Positions 17,642 to 24,933 of a stretch of DNA of 64,000 nucleotides are shown in pieces (the first letter of the stretch is position 1; each line of letters opens with the position of its first letter). Source of the DNA: Fen-999 sp044220545 (GTDB lineage: Bacteria > Pseudomonadota > Gammaproteobacteria > Burkholderiales > Rhodocyclaceae); contig JBGAQX010000021.1 of NCBI GenBank assembly GCA_044220545.1, positions 84,495-148,494 on the forward strand. Direction: 5' to 3'. The notes beneath the pieces were generated by a model. The model was not told where the DNA came from. It saw only the letters and a program-made list of their open reading frames with translations, and searched no databases. A program made the translations under genes and the position numbers.

Positions 17642-19260
17642 GCTCGATGACCGCGCGGCGAACCGCTCCAGCCCAAGCCAAGGCCAGCCTCACACCGGCC
17701 GCCAACGGCTTGTTGCGGCGAAAGGGATCAGGTGGTGGGGCGGCAACCGCGGATGCCGGGGTTGCTCCCGCCAGTGTCGAAGCCGTGCTTTCCGGCGTCG
17801 GACAGCCCTTGGCCGCCCCGGTGCGCGGCGACATGGAGCGCCGTTTCGGCCATGACTTTTCGACGGTACGCATTCACGCCGGGCCCGAGGCGGCCCGGTC
17901 GGCCGACATGGTCGCCGCGCAAGCCTATACGGTCGGGCGCGACATCGTCTTCGGCCCCGGCCGATACGCCCCGGAGACGCGCTCGGGCCGTCGGCTGATC
18001 GCCCATGAGCTGGCCCACGTCCTACAACAGCATGGTGGCGCGGCGGCCGCACCGGGTAGCCGTCGCTTGAGGCGGAGTCCTTTCGATACTGCGGCACGAC
18101 TGGCGCAATTCTCATACCTGATGGGTCGGGTCATGGCCCGGGGCGCGACAGCCAGCGCGGATGCCACGGCGGCGATGGCGATCTACAAAACGATGCCGGC
18201 CGGCGAACGGGGGATGGTTTTCTCCTCGTTCTTCGCCGTCGGCGGGATTACGGCGCTGATGCAGTCCTTGCCCAAGAAGGAGGCCGCCGACAACTATGTC
18301 GATGAAGTGCGGGAGATACTGAGATGGGTGGAGGAGGGCACCACCCGGGCGGCGGCCGGCCAGACGGACGACCAGATGGCCGACCAGCAAGCCAAGTTTC
18401 AGATCGCCGAGGCGAACAAACAGGCGGCCGCCGATGCGGCGGCCAAGGCGCCCAAGAACACGCCAGCGCCGAAGCCGACGGCCGCCGAGGTCGAGGCGGC
18501 GCGCAAGTCTCGGGTTGATTCAAGTTCCATCGCGGCGCCGGCAACCGTGACATGGGACACGATGGACGCGGCGACCAAGGCTTCCTGGACGACTCGGGCC
18601 GACAAGGCCGCCAATGCCGTCGTCGCCCACGCGACGGCGACGTTTCCGGAGCTGAAGCTGGTCAAGGCCGACCTGCTGGCGGACTTTCCGGCTATCGAGA
18701 AGCGCGGAGTCGGCGTCCTGGCCTTCGCCGGTGGCCCGGCGAGCACGCCGGTGGTCGTGTTCGGCTATGAGTTCGTCCGTGCCGCGGAAGCGGATCCGGC
18801 CTACGTGCTGGGCATCGTGGTGCATGAATTGCTCGGCCACAAGGAGTACGGCGCCTATGGCAGCGAGTATCACCTGAAACTCTATGACCTCGCGCAGACG
18901 AAGATACCGGGCTACACGCAGCCGGCCGCCGGCACGAAAGAGCGCCAATCCGAGATCGATGCCTACACCTATCAGGAGACGGAGATCTATGCCTTGCTGC
19001 GCTCGATGTCCTACAGCAAGGACATCGACCCGAAGCATGCCGGGCTGGGGCTGGTCGGCTACCAGCCGGCCGATTGGGCGAAATCGAGAATCGGCACGAT
19101 GAAGACACTGTGGGAACCCAGGCTGGCCGTGGCGATTGTCCGGGGACTTTATCAGCGACTGCTGCTCGACCCCAGGATTTCGGGACCGGCGATCAATGCC
19201 TTCCGCGATGGCGTGAGGATGCATTTCACCGCGCTTGAAGCGAAGGAGATATTGAAGTGA
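17638..19260 (+). CDS. DUF4157 (eCIS core) protein with second HExxH zincin-like domain
   Basis: This is a 540-residue protein. The GTG at 17638 overlaps the previous stop; an ATG three codons later is the alternative. The DUF4157 domain occupies about residues 50-135 with PLAAPVRGDMERRFGHDFS, VRIHAGPEAA and the metallopeptidase-like helix IAHELAHVLQQ (His123, Glu124, His127). A helical, Ala/Lys-rich middle (about 140-310) follows. The C-terminal part carries a second HExxH, VVHELLGHKEYGAYG, with His396, Glu397 and His400 as the HExxH residues plus a further His at 401, and a downstream EYH segment that could supply the third ligand. DUF4157 proteins are typical eCIS cargo. The second zincin-like motif suggests a peptidase effector, which is inference. 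It stands in the middle of the structural operon, upstream of the HEAT gene. Confidence 0.8.
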   Translation: MSSMTARRTAPAQAKASLTPAANGLLRRKGSGGGAATADAGVAPASVEAVLSGVGQPLAAPVRGDMERRFGHDFSTVRIHAGPEAARSADMVAAQAYTVGRDIVFGPGRYAPETRSGRRLIAHELAHVLQQHGGAAAAPGSRRLRRSPFDTAARLAQFSYLMGRVMARGATASADATAAMAIYKTMPAGERGMVFSSFFAVGGITALMQSLPKKEAADNYVDEVREILRWVEEGTTRAAAGQTDDQMADQQAKFQIAEANKQAAADAAAKAPKNTPAPKPTAAEVEAARKSRVDSSSIAAPATVTWDTMDAATKASWTTRADKAANAVVAHATATFPELKLVKADLLADFPAIEKRGVGVLAFAGGPASTPVVVFGYEFVRAAEADPAYVLGIVVHELLGHKEYGAYGSEYHLKLYDLAQTKIPGYTQPAAGTKERQSEIDAYTYQETEIYALLRSMSYSKDIDPKHAGLGLVGYQPADWAKSRIGTMKTLWEPRLAVAIVRGLYQRLLLDPRISGPAINAFRDGVRMHFTALEAKEILK

Positions 19261-19291
19261 AGACGAACCAGGGCAGGCGTGAGCGAGGCGA

Positions 19292-19870
19292 ATGACCATG
19301 ATTGATCGACTCTTGCTCGATGCGCAGATGCCGATTGGTGACGACGCCACCCTCAGGCTCCGCGACCGCTGCGTGGCACAACTCCTGGACATGGGCGTCG
19401 AGGCGGAGGCACGCGTCATTGCCCTGCTGACCCGTGGCGAGGCGATCAATCCTCCGGCGTTGTACGACCTGCTGTCGCGGATTGGTGGCGAGGTGGGTGC
19501 CCGTTACTTGCGCGATCTCCTGCTCACCAGTACCGAAGGCGTGACCGATGCCGTCGCCGTCGCGCTGGCCAGGAGTCGGGCCCCGGGCGCGCCGGACCTG
19601 TTGATGGATTGCCTGGCGGATGAGCGGGAGTCGGTGGCCGTGTCTGCGCTGATGGCCCTGCGCGCCACCGGCCGTCGTGTGCCTTGCCCGGTGGTGGCGC
19701 CGCTACTTCGGCATCCGGTTGCCAGGGTGCGCTTTCATGCGGCGCACCTGGCAAACGCCGCGGGCTGTCTCGACGAGGGCACCGTCGCGGCATTGCTGGA
19801 AGCGGAGCGCGATCCGGAAGTGCGCGGGGTTCTGCAAGGATTTCGGCACGAGCAGGAGCCAACCAGATGA
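19292..19870 (+). CDS. HEAT-repeat protein
   Basis: This 192-residue all-helical protein has repeated units of the form ARVIALLTRGEAINPPALYDLLSRIG, GAPDLLMDCLADERESVAVSALMALRATG and RVRFHAAHLANAAG, which are HEAT-type repeats about 30 residues long. HEAT arrays bind other proteins. The gene lies 31 bp after one DUF4157 gene and its stop overlaps the start of another by ATGA. That arrangement makes a chaperone, loading adaptor or scaffold for these cargo candidates a fair guess, not shown by the sequence. ATG codons at 19292 and 19298 are both possible. There is no signal peptide. Confidence 0.75.
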   Translation: MTMIDRLLLDAQMPIGDDATLRLRDRCVAQLLDMGVEAEARVIALLTRGEAINPPALYDLLSRIGGEVGARYLRDLLLTSTEGVTDAVAVALARSRAPGAPDLLMDCLADERESVAVSALMALRATGRRVPCPVVAPLLRHPVARVRFHAAHLANAAGCLDEGTVAALLEAERDPEVRGVLQGFRHEQEPTR

Positions 19871-21306
19871 TTGCACACGCGAAACCCCTGGCGAGCAGTG
19901 TGACTCAACCAAGCTTGGTGACCAGACAGGAGCCACTCTTGCAGCGCAAGTGCGCCTGCGACAGTGGCTCGCGGACGAGCGGTGAATACGGTGACAACGC
20001 GGAGTCCCGCGGCAAGACGCGCCTGCCAGACAGGCCGCCGGAACCGGCGCCGCAACAGGACACGGAACGGCATTTCGGGCACGACTTCGCGCACATACCG
20101 GTGTACGAGCGCGGCGCGCCCGCCGTTCAGCCCAAGCTGGTCATCGGCGCGCCCGGCGATCGCTTCGAGCAGGAGGCCGATGCCGTCGCCGACCAGGTGA
20201 TGCGCCAGACCGACGAACGCCCCGCCGATCCGGCCGCGCGTGACGGCGTGGCGCCGTTGCGGCGGAAGATGGGCGATTCGACCGGACTCGAGCGGATCCA
20301 GCGCCAAGCCAACAGCCCCTTCAGGCTCGACGAGGGCCTGGTGACCGAAGAGGATGGTACGGCCGATAGTGGTGCGGACCGACTCCAGACCAAGGCGGCG
20401 CCCGGCGCCCAACCCGCCGTCGCGCCGGGCGTCGCGGCGGGGATCCAGGCCCTGCGCACGCGGGGTGCGCCTTTGGCCGCGCCCTTGCGCTCCTTCATGG
20501 AGTCCCGTTTCGGCCATGATTTCGGTCAGGTGCGCGTGCACACCGGTGGCACGGCGACGGCGGTGGCGCAACGCATCAACGCCCGCGCCTTCACCGTCGG
20601 GCGGGACGTTGTTTTCGGCGACGGGCAGTTCGCGGCCGACAGCCATTCCGGCCAGCGGCTGATTGCCCACGAGTTGACCCACGTCGTTCAGCAGGGTCAT
20701 GCGCCGCCACTGTCGCCGGCCCGGTCGGCGGGCCCGGCGGCGCGTCAGCCGCTGCTTGCCGGAGCCGACCCGGACCCCGGGGTGATTCGCCGCGTCAAAT
20801 GGCATCCCAACACGGCCACCGGCAAGAAGTCCGCGCCCTGGGGGCCGGGCAGGCCCGTCGGCAAGGTGCTGACGGGAAAGACCGAGGCCGGCACGTCAAT
20901 CGACATCTGGCGTCCCGACGATGGCGCCACCTACTGGTGCCATGGCTACACCTTCGGCGGCAAGACGGCAAAAGGTGGCCCGTATTCGGTTTGGGGCGAA
21001 AGCGTGCCGACCATACTGGCGGACGACGGCTGGAAGTCGACCTCCGCCTGCATGGCGCAGCCGTCGGACATCATGGTCTTCCGCGATGCCAAGGGCCAGG
21101 TCGCGCATTCCGGGATCATCCGCTCCGTGGTGTCATCGGCGGCGGGCCAGGTGGATGAAGCGAACAGCACAGTGGAATCGAAGTGGGGCTACAGCACCCA
21201 CAACACCAGTTCCTGGGAAACCAATGCCAAGGGCTATGGCCGCTACGTTTGTTACTCCAAGGCGCCATTGACCGGCGTCTGCGGCAGCAGCGCCAACGAA
21301 GGGTGA
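19867..21306 (+). CDS. DUF4157 protein with NlpC/P60- or CHAP-like C-terminal domain
   Basis: This is a 479-residue protein. The start at 19867 overlaps the HEAT stop (ATGA); longer upstream starts would lie inside that gene. The N-terminus has the LLQRKCACDSG segment and the HFGHDFAHIPVY / PKLVIGAPGDRFEQEADAVADQVM region typical of eCIS cargo proteins. The full DUF4157 domain follows at about 205-280 with SRFGHDFGQVRVHTGG and IAHELTHVVQQ (His268, Glu269, His272). The C-terminal 150 residues look like a papain-fold amidase: Cys358 in YWCHGYTFGG, and His414 in VAHSGII followed by an Asn/Ser-rich strand, the NlpC/P60 or CHAP pattern. Such a domain would cut peptidoglycan or an amide bond in a target. 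Effector status is inferred from domain architecture and location. Confidence 0.78.
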   Translation: MIAHAKPLASSVTQPSLVTRQEPLLQRKCACDSGSRTSGEYGDNAESRGKTRLPDRPPEPAPQQDTERHFGHDFAHIPVYERGAPAVQPKLVIGAPGDRFEQEADAVADQVMRQTDERPADPAARDGVAPLRRKMGDSTGLERIQRQANSPFRLDEGLVTEEDGTADSGADRLQTKAAPGAQPAVAPGVAAGIQALRTRGAPLAAPLRSFMESRFGHDFGQVRVHTGGTATAVAQRINARAFTVGRDVVFGDGQFAADSHSGQRLIAHELTHVVQQGHAPPLSPARSAGPAARQPLLAGADPDPGVIRRVKWHPNTATGKKSAPWGPGRPVGKVLTGKTEAGTSIDIWRPDDGATYWCHGYTFGGKTAKGGPYSVWGESVPTILADDGWKSTSACMAQPSDIMVFRDAKGQVAHSGIIRSVVSSAAGQVDEANSTVESKWGYSTHNTSSWETNAKGYGRYVCYSKAPLTGVCGSSANEG

Positions 21307-21314
21307 ACGCCGCC

Positions 21315-21557
21315 ATGGACAACAGCCTGCTCGAGCAAGACCTCGCCACCGGCGGACGCGATGCCACCTACCGCGCCATGAGCTTCATCGCCCGCTCGGG
21401 AGGCCCGCGCATCGCGGCTGCCGCTGGCGAGCTGACCGCGCTGAACGAGCAGCGCGCGGACATGCTGGCCTGGCTGAAGTCCCAGCCCGGCCTGGTCGTG
21501 CTGGTGGCCGACTATGTGCGCTACTGCGAGCAGTGGTCGCCGATCTTCAGGGACTGA
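21315..21557 (+). CDS. Small hypothetical protein in the eCIS operon
   Basis: This 80-residue protein starts at ATG 21315, 8 bp after the DUF4157 stop; longer starts would overlap that gene. It is helical, with TYRAMSFIARSGGPRIAAAAGELTALNEQRADMLAWLKSQPG, and ends in a hydrophobic strand plus WSPIFRD. No family is recognised. It sits 1 bp before the tube-like baseplate gene, inside the coupled operon, so it is probably expressed with it. It could be an immunity or chaperone partner of the preceding amidase-like protein or a minor particle component. Confidence 0.6.
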   Translation: MDNSLLEQDLATGGRDATYRAMSFIARSGGPRIAAAAGELTALNEQRADMLAWLKSQPGLVVLVADYVRYCEQWSPIFRD

Positions 21558-21558
21558 G

Positions 21559-22218
21559 ATGACCACCTACCCCAACTCCCCCAAAGTCCTCAAGGGCGGC
21601 CTGGTGCTGATCGATCCGCAATCGGCCAAGGTCTTGCGCATCATCTCGCTCCAGTACAACCCGGAGAAACTCACCCGCGGTTTGCAGGTGCAGACGGCCG
21701 GTGGCGAGGGCGGCAACCGTAGCGAGGCGATGCGCTTCAAGGGGCCGGCGGTGGAGACGATCAAGCTGGAAGCGGATATCGACGCCGCCGACCAGCTCGA
21801 GTTTCCCGACAAGAATCGCGTCACCGTCGAGAACGGCATCCAGCCCCAGCTCGCGGTGCTCGAAGCGCTGGCGCACCCAAGCAGCGCCCAGTTGCTGGCG
21901 GTCGATCGGCAGGCCGGTTCCGGCACGCTGGAGATCGCGCCGATGGAGGCGCCGCTGATGCTCTTCGTCTGGAGCCGGAACCGCATCGTGCCGGTGCGCC
22001 TGACCGAGTTCTCGATCACCGAGGAGGCCTTCGATCCGGCGCTCAATCCGATTGTCGCCAAGGTCAGCATCGGCTTGCGCGTCCTGTCGGTGGACGACCT
22101 GGGCTTTGCCCACAAGGGCGGCAGCCTGTTCATGAGCTACCTGCAAGCCAAGGAACAACTCGCCGCCAAGGCGCAGCTCGGCGGTTTCGCGGCGCTGGGC
22201 ATAGGAGGAATCGGCTGA
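21559..22218 (+). CDS. CIS tube / Afp7-like baseplate adaptor protein
   Basis: This is a 219-residue protein. The opening PKVLKGGLVLIDPQSAKVLRIISLQYNPEKLTRGLQVQ is the signature of the contractile injection system tube-type (Afp7/Pvc7) family, which sits between the inner tube and the hub. The phrase SEAMRFKGPAVETIKLEADIDAAD and the central NGIQPQLAVLEALAHP fit the same family. Its usual LysM partner domain is not in this protein but is encoded by the next gene, with a 1-bp overlap between the TGA and the following ATG. It should form part of the ring that links tube, hub and spike. Confidence 0.85.
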   Translation: MTTYPNSPKVLKGGLVLIDPQSAKVLRIISLQYNPEKLTRGLQVQTAGGEGGNRSEAMRFKGPAVETIKLEADIDAADQLEFPDKNRVTVENGIQPQLAVLEALAHPSSAQLLAVDRQAGSGTLEIAPMEAPLMLFVWSRNRIVPVRLTEFSITEEAFDPALNPIVAKVSIGLRVLSVDDLGFAHKGGSLFMSYLQAKEQLAAKAQLGGFAALGIGGIG

Positions 22219-22580
22219 TGGACCCGGTACAAGCCTTCATGCAGGCCAACGCGCTGGCCACGCCGCTGTTCCCGCCCACCAGCCGCTATTACGGCATCGC
22301 CAGCGCGCAAACCACGGCGACGGACGGCACGGTGATCACCTATCTCAAGCGCCGCTTCGTGCCGCCGCCCGAGAACTTTTCGCTGCTGGCCGAGCACCTG
22401 GTGGTGTCCGGCGATCGCCTGGACAATCTGGCCGCCCGCTACCTGGGCGACCCGCAACAGTACTGGCGCATTTGCGACGCCAACGGGGCGATGCGGCCGG
22501 CCGGGTTGACCGAAACCGTGGGTGTCCGGCTGCGCATCACGCTGCCCGAGGGGATCCCGGGAGCACCCGATGCTGGCTAA
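22218..22580 (+). CDS. LysM baseplate protein
   Basis: This is a 120-residue protein. A LysM-type module is seen at about residues 45-110: FSLLAEHLVVSGDRLDNLAARYLGDPQQYWRICDANG, then LRITLPEG. In eCIS and phage baseplates such LysM modules (as in T4 gp53 and the Afp7 C-terminus) bind other wedge or hub proteins and not cell wall. The gene overlaps the preceding tube-like gene by 1 bp and the hub gene by 11 bp, so the three are translated as a unit. In Afp this domain is fused to Afp7; here it is a separate chain. Confidence 0.85.
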   Translation: MDPVQAFMQANALATPLFPPTSRYYGIASAQTTATDGTVITYLKRRFVPPPENFSLLAEHLVVSGDRLDNLAARYLGDPQQYWRICDANGAMRPAGLTETVGVRLRITLPEGIPGAPDAG

Positions 22581-23712
22581 GGGCATCCAGCTCACGCTCA
22601 TGATCGGCCCGGTGATCGCCGTGCCAGCGCCGCGCGTGGTCATGGACGCGCTCGACAGCGTTCAGGTGACGACCGCCGCCGGCTCGGTGAGCGCCTTCCA
22701 GCTCACCTTCCAGTTCTCGGCGAAGTCCGAGCTGAATACCATATTCCTGATTGCCGCCGGCAACGGCACGTCGATTGGCATGCCACCACTGCGCGTGATG
22801 CTGATCGTCACGCTCAACGGCACGCCGCAGCCGCTGTTCGACGGCGTCATGACCAACGTCGAAGTGCAGGCCGGCAGCGGCGGTTCGCCCGGCACGGTCA
22901 CGGTCACCGGCGAGGACCTGAGCAAGGTGATGGACATGCAGGACTGGAGCGGCCTGCCGTTTCCGGCCATGCCCATCGAGGCGCGCGTGGCGCTGCTCTG
23001 CGCCAAGTACGCGCCATTCGGCATGATCCCGCTGGTGATTCCGGATCTGTTTCCGGAGGTGCCGATTCCGGTGGACAAGATTCCGGCGCAGCAGGGAACG
23101 GACCTCGCCTACATCCGGCTGCTGGCCGAGAAGATCGGCTACGTCTTCTACATCGAGCCGGGGCCGGCCGCCGGTACCAACATCGCCTACTTCGGTCCCG
23201 AGATCAAGGTCGGCGTGCCCCAGCCGGCGCTCAACGTCGACATGGACGCGCTGACCAACGTCGAGTCGCTGAGCTTCAGTTTCGATCCGACCAAGGGCGT
23301 GCTGCCGGTGGTCTTCATCCAGAACCAGCTCACCCGGGTGCCGATCCCGATCCCGATCCCGAACCTGAATCCGCTGCAACCGCCGCTGGGTCTGCTGCCG
23401 ACGCCGATCGCCCGGATCACCCTGCTCAAGGACACGGCCAAGATGACGCCCATGGCCGCCATCAAGACCGGCCTGGCCGAAGCGAAGAAGTCGCAGGACT
23501 CGGTGACGGCGCGCGGCAGCCTTGACGTGCTGCGCTACGGCCGGCCGCTCAAGGCGCGCCAGCTGGTCGGCGTGCGCGGAGCGGGACTGGCCTACGACGG
23601 GCTCTACTATGTCCAGAGCGTCACCAGCACGCTCAAGCGCGGCGAGTTCAAGCAGAGCTTCAGTCTGACGCGCAACGGCTTGATTTCCATCACCCCGAGG
23701 GTGCCGGTATGA
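22570..23712 (+). CDS. Baseplate hub protein, gp27/VgrG N-terminal-like
   Basis: This is a 380-residue protein. The start at 22570 lies inside the end of the LysM gene. Features of the hub fold include SAFQLTFQFSAKSELN, the TPQPLFDGVMTNVEVQAGSGGSPGTVTVTGEDLSKVMD strand pair, an Asp-X-X repeat region in the middle, and the closing VRGAGLAYDGLYYVQSVTSTLKRGEFKQSFSLTRNGL, which is shared with phage late-control D and VgrG hub domains. It should trimerise to form the hub that holds the spike. In Afp/PVC, hub and spike are one chain (Afp8); here the spike is the next gene, coupled by ATGA. A short Ile-Pro repeat (VPIPIPIPN) at about 257-264 is a curiosity of the loop. Confidence 0.88.
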   Translation: MLAKGIQLTLMIGPVIAVPAPRVVMDALDSVQVTTAAGSVSAFQLTFQFSAKSELNTIFLIAAGNGTSIGMPPLRVMLIVTLNGTPQPLFDGVMTNVEVQAGSGGSPGTVTVTGEDLSKVMDMQDWSGLPFPAMPIEARVALLCAKYAPFGMIPLVIPDLFPEVPIPVDKIPAQQGTDLAYIRLLAEKIGYVFYIEPGPAAGTNIAYFGPEIKVGVPQPALNVDMDALTNVESLSFSFDPTKGVLPVVFIQNQLTRVPIPIPIPNLNPLQPPLGLLPTPIARITLLKDTAKMTPMAAIKTGLAEAKKSQDSVTARGSLDVLRYGRPLKARQLVGVRGAGLAYDGLYYVQSVTSTLKRGEFKQSFSLTRNGLISITPRVPV

Positions 23713-24224
23713 GCGGCCAGGAGCGCTACTTCGGCAAGTATCGCGGCATGGTGATCGGCAATGTCGATCCCATGCAACAGGGCCGCCTTCTGGTTCAGGT
23801 GCCGGACGTGGCCGGGCTGATTCCGACCACCTGGGCGATGCCCTGTGTGCCGATGGCCGGCTTGCAAAGTGGCATGTTCGCGCTGCCCACCATCGGTTCC
23901 GGTGTCTGGGTCGAGTTCGAACAGGGCGATCCGGATCATCCGATCTGGGTCGGCTGCTTCTGGGGCAGCGCCGCCGAGGTGCCGGCGCTGGCGTTGCTGA
24001 CGCCGCCGCTGGTGCCGGCCATCACGCTGCAAACGCCCCTGCAGAACGGCATCACCATCTCCGACCTGCCGGGCCCGACCGGCGGCATCATGCTGAAAAG
24101 CGCTACCGGGGCGACGCTGATCGTCAACGACACCGGCATCTACATCCAGAACGGCAAGGGCGCGATGATCACCATGGTCGGACCGACCATCACGATCAAC
24201 AACGGCGCGCTGACGGTGATCTGA
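23709..24224 (+). CDS. Central spike protein, gp5 OB-fold + short beta-helix
   Basis: This is a 171-residue protein. The N-terminal half is the gp5/VgrG OB-fold: FGKYRGMVIGNVDPMQQGRLLVQVPDV and LPTIGSGVWVEFEQGDPDHPIWVGCFWG. After a short hydrophobic linker, the C-terminal part (GGIMLKSATGATLIVNDTGIYIQNGKGAMITMVGPTITINNGALTV) is a series of short strands expected to make a trimeric beta-helix needle. It forms the membrane-piercing spike under the tube. Overlaps the hub gene by ATGA, and the PAAR-like gene starts 2 bp after its stop, which is the natural order hub, spike, tip. Confidence 0.92.
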   Translation: MSGQERYFGKYRGMVIGNVDPMQQGRLLVQVPDVAGLIPTTWAMPCVPMAGLQSGMFALPTIGSGVWVEFEQGDPDHPIWVGCFWGSAAEVPALALLTPPLVPAITLQTPLQNGITISDLPGPTGGIMLKSATGATLIVNDTGIYIQNGKGAMITMVGPTITINNGALTVI

Positions 24225-24226
24225 CC

Positions 24227-24547
24227 ATGCCCGGACCACTCCTCCATGTCGGCGCCACCGTCCTTTGTGCCCACGGCGGCACGGCGGCGCCGACCGCGCC
24301 CAATCCGCGCCTGCTGGCGAGCGGCCAGCCGACGGCCACCATGGCGGCGCCGTATGCGATTGTCGGCTGCCCGTTCAATGTCAGCGGCGCGCCGGTGCCG
24401 TGCGTCACCGGGCAGTGGGTGGTGGCGGCGACACGGGTATTTTCCAACGGCCAGCCGCTGGTGCTGATGGACAGCCAGGCGGTGTGCGCGCCCAACGGCA
24501 CGCCGCTGCTGCCGGTCGTTGCCCAGATGCGGGTCATCGGCAGCTAA
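24227..24547 (+). CDS. PAAR-like spike tip protein (Afp10-like)
   Basis: This 106-residue protein begins MPGPLLHVGATVLCAHGGTAAP and contains GCPFNVSGAPVPCVTGQWV and LVLMDSQAVCAPNGTPLL. The four Cys (in LCAHG, VGCPF, VPCVT and VCAPN) and His fit the metal-stabilised, short beta-turn repeat of PAAR-like (DUF4280-type) tips. Such proteins sharpen the spike and can carry effectors. It immediately follows the spike gene, as expected. There is no C-terminal extension, so this copy is a plain tip and not a fused toxin. Confidence 0.87.
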   Translation: MPGPLLHVGATVLCAHGGTAAPTAPNPRLLASGQPTATMAAPYAIVGCPFNVSGAPVPCVTGQWVVAATRVFSNGQPLVLMDSQAVCAPNGTPLLPVVAQMRVIGS

Positions 24548-24564
24548 ACGATGCGGAGGCCATC

Positions 24565-24933
24565 ATGACGAACCTGCGCTACCCCTACCAGTTCGATGGC
24601 CGCGGTCGTACCGCCGAGGCCGGCGAGGACGACTACATTCGCGGGCTGATCGAGCAGGTGCTGTTCACCGCGCCGGGCGAGCGGGTCATGCGCCCGGACT
24701 TCGGCAGCGGCGTGATGCAACTGGTGTTCGCCCCGAACAGCAACGAACTGGCGGCGACCACGCAATTCCTGGTGCAGTCCGCATTGCAGCAATGGCTGGG
24801 CAATCTGATCTCGCTGGAAGGCGTGGAAGTCGAGGCCGAAGACTCGACCCTGCGTGTCGTGGTGCGCTACGCCGTCCGTCGCTCCGGAGCCAGCCAGGTG
24901 GCCGAGTTCACCCGGGAAGAGGGCTTGCCATGA
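24565..24933 (+). CDS. gp25-like baseplate wedge protein (Afp9-like)
   Basis: This 122-residue protein starts at the ATG at 24565 with RBS GGAGG upstream; longer starts would overlap the PAAR gene. The gp25/GPW signature is present: IRGLIEQVLFTAPGERVMRPDFGSGV at about 27-52, including the conserved Glu-Arg pair of the PGER motif. The C-terminal part VEVEAEDSTLRVVVRYAVRRS is the matching beta sheet. In contractile systems this protein nucleates sheath assembly on the baseplate. It overlaps the first baseplate-J gene by ATGA. Confidence 0.93.
   Translation: MTNLRYPYQFDGRGRTAEAGEDDYIRGLIEQVLFTAPGERVMRPDFGSGVMQLVFAPNSNELAATTQFLVQSALQQWLGNLISLEGVEVEAEDSTLRVVVRYAVRRSGASQVAEFTREEGLP

Noticed and set aside
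23339..23366. Tandem CCGATC repeats inside the hub gene
   Set aside because: It encodes a short Ile-Pro repeat in frame; too short to call a functional DNA repeat.
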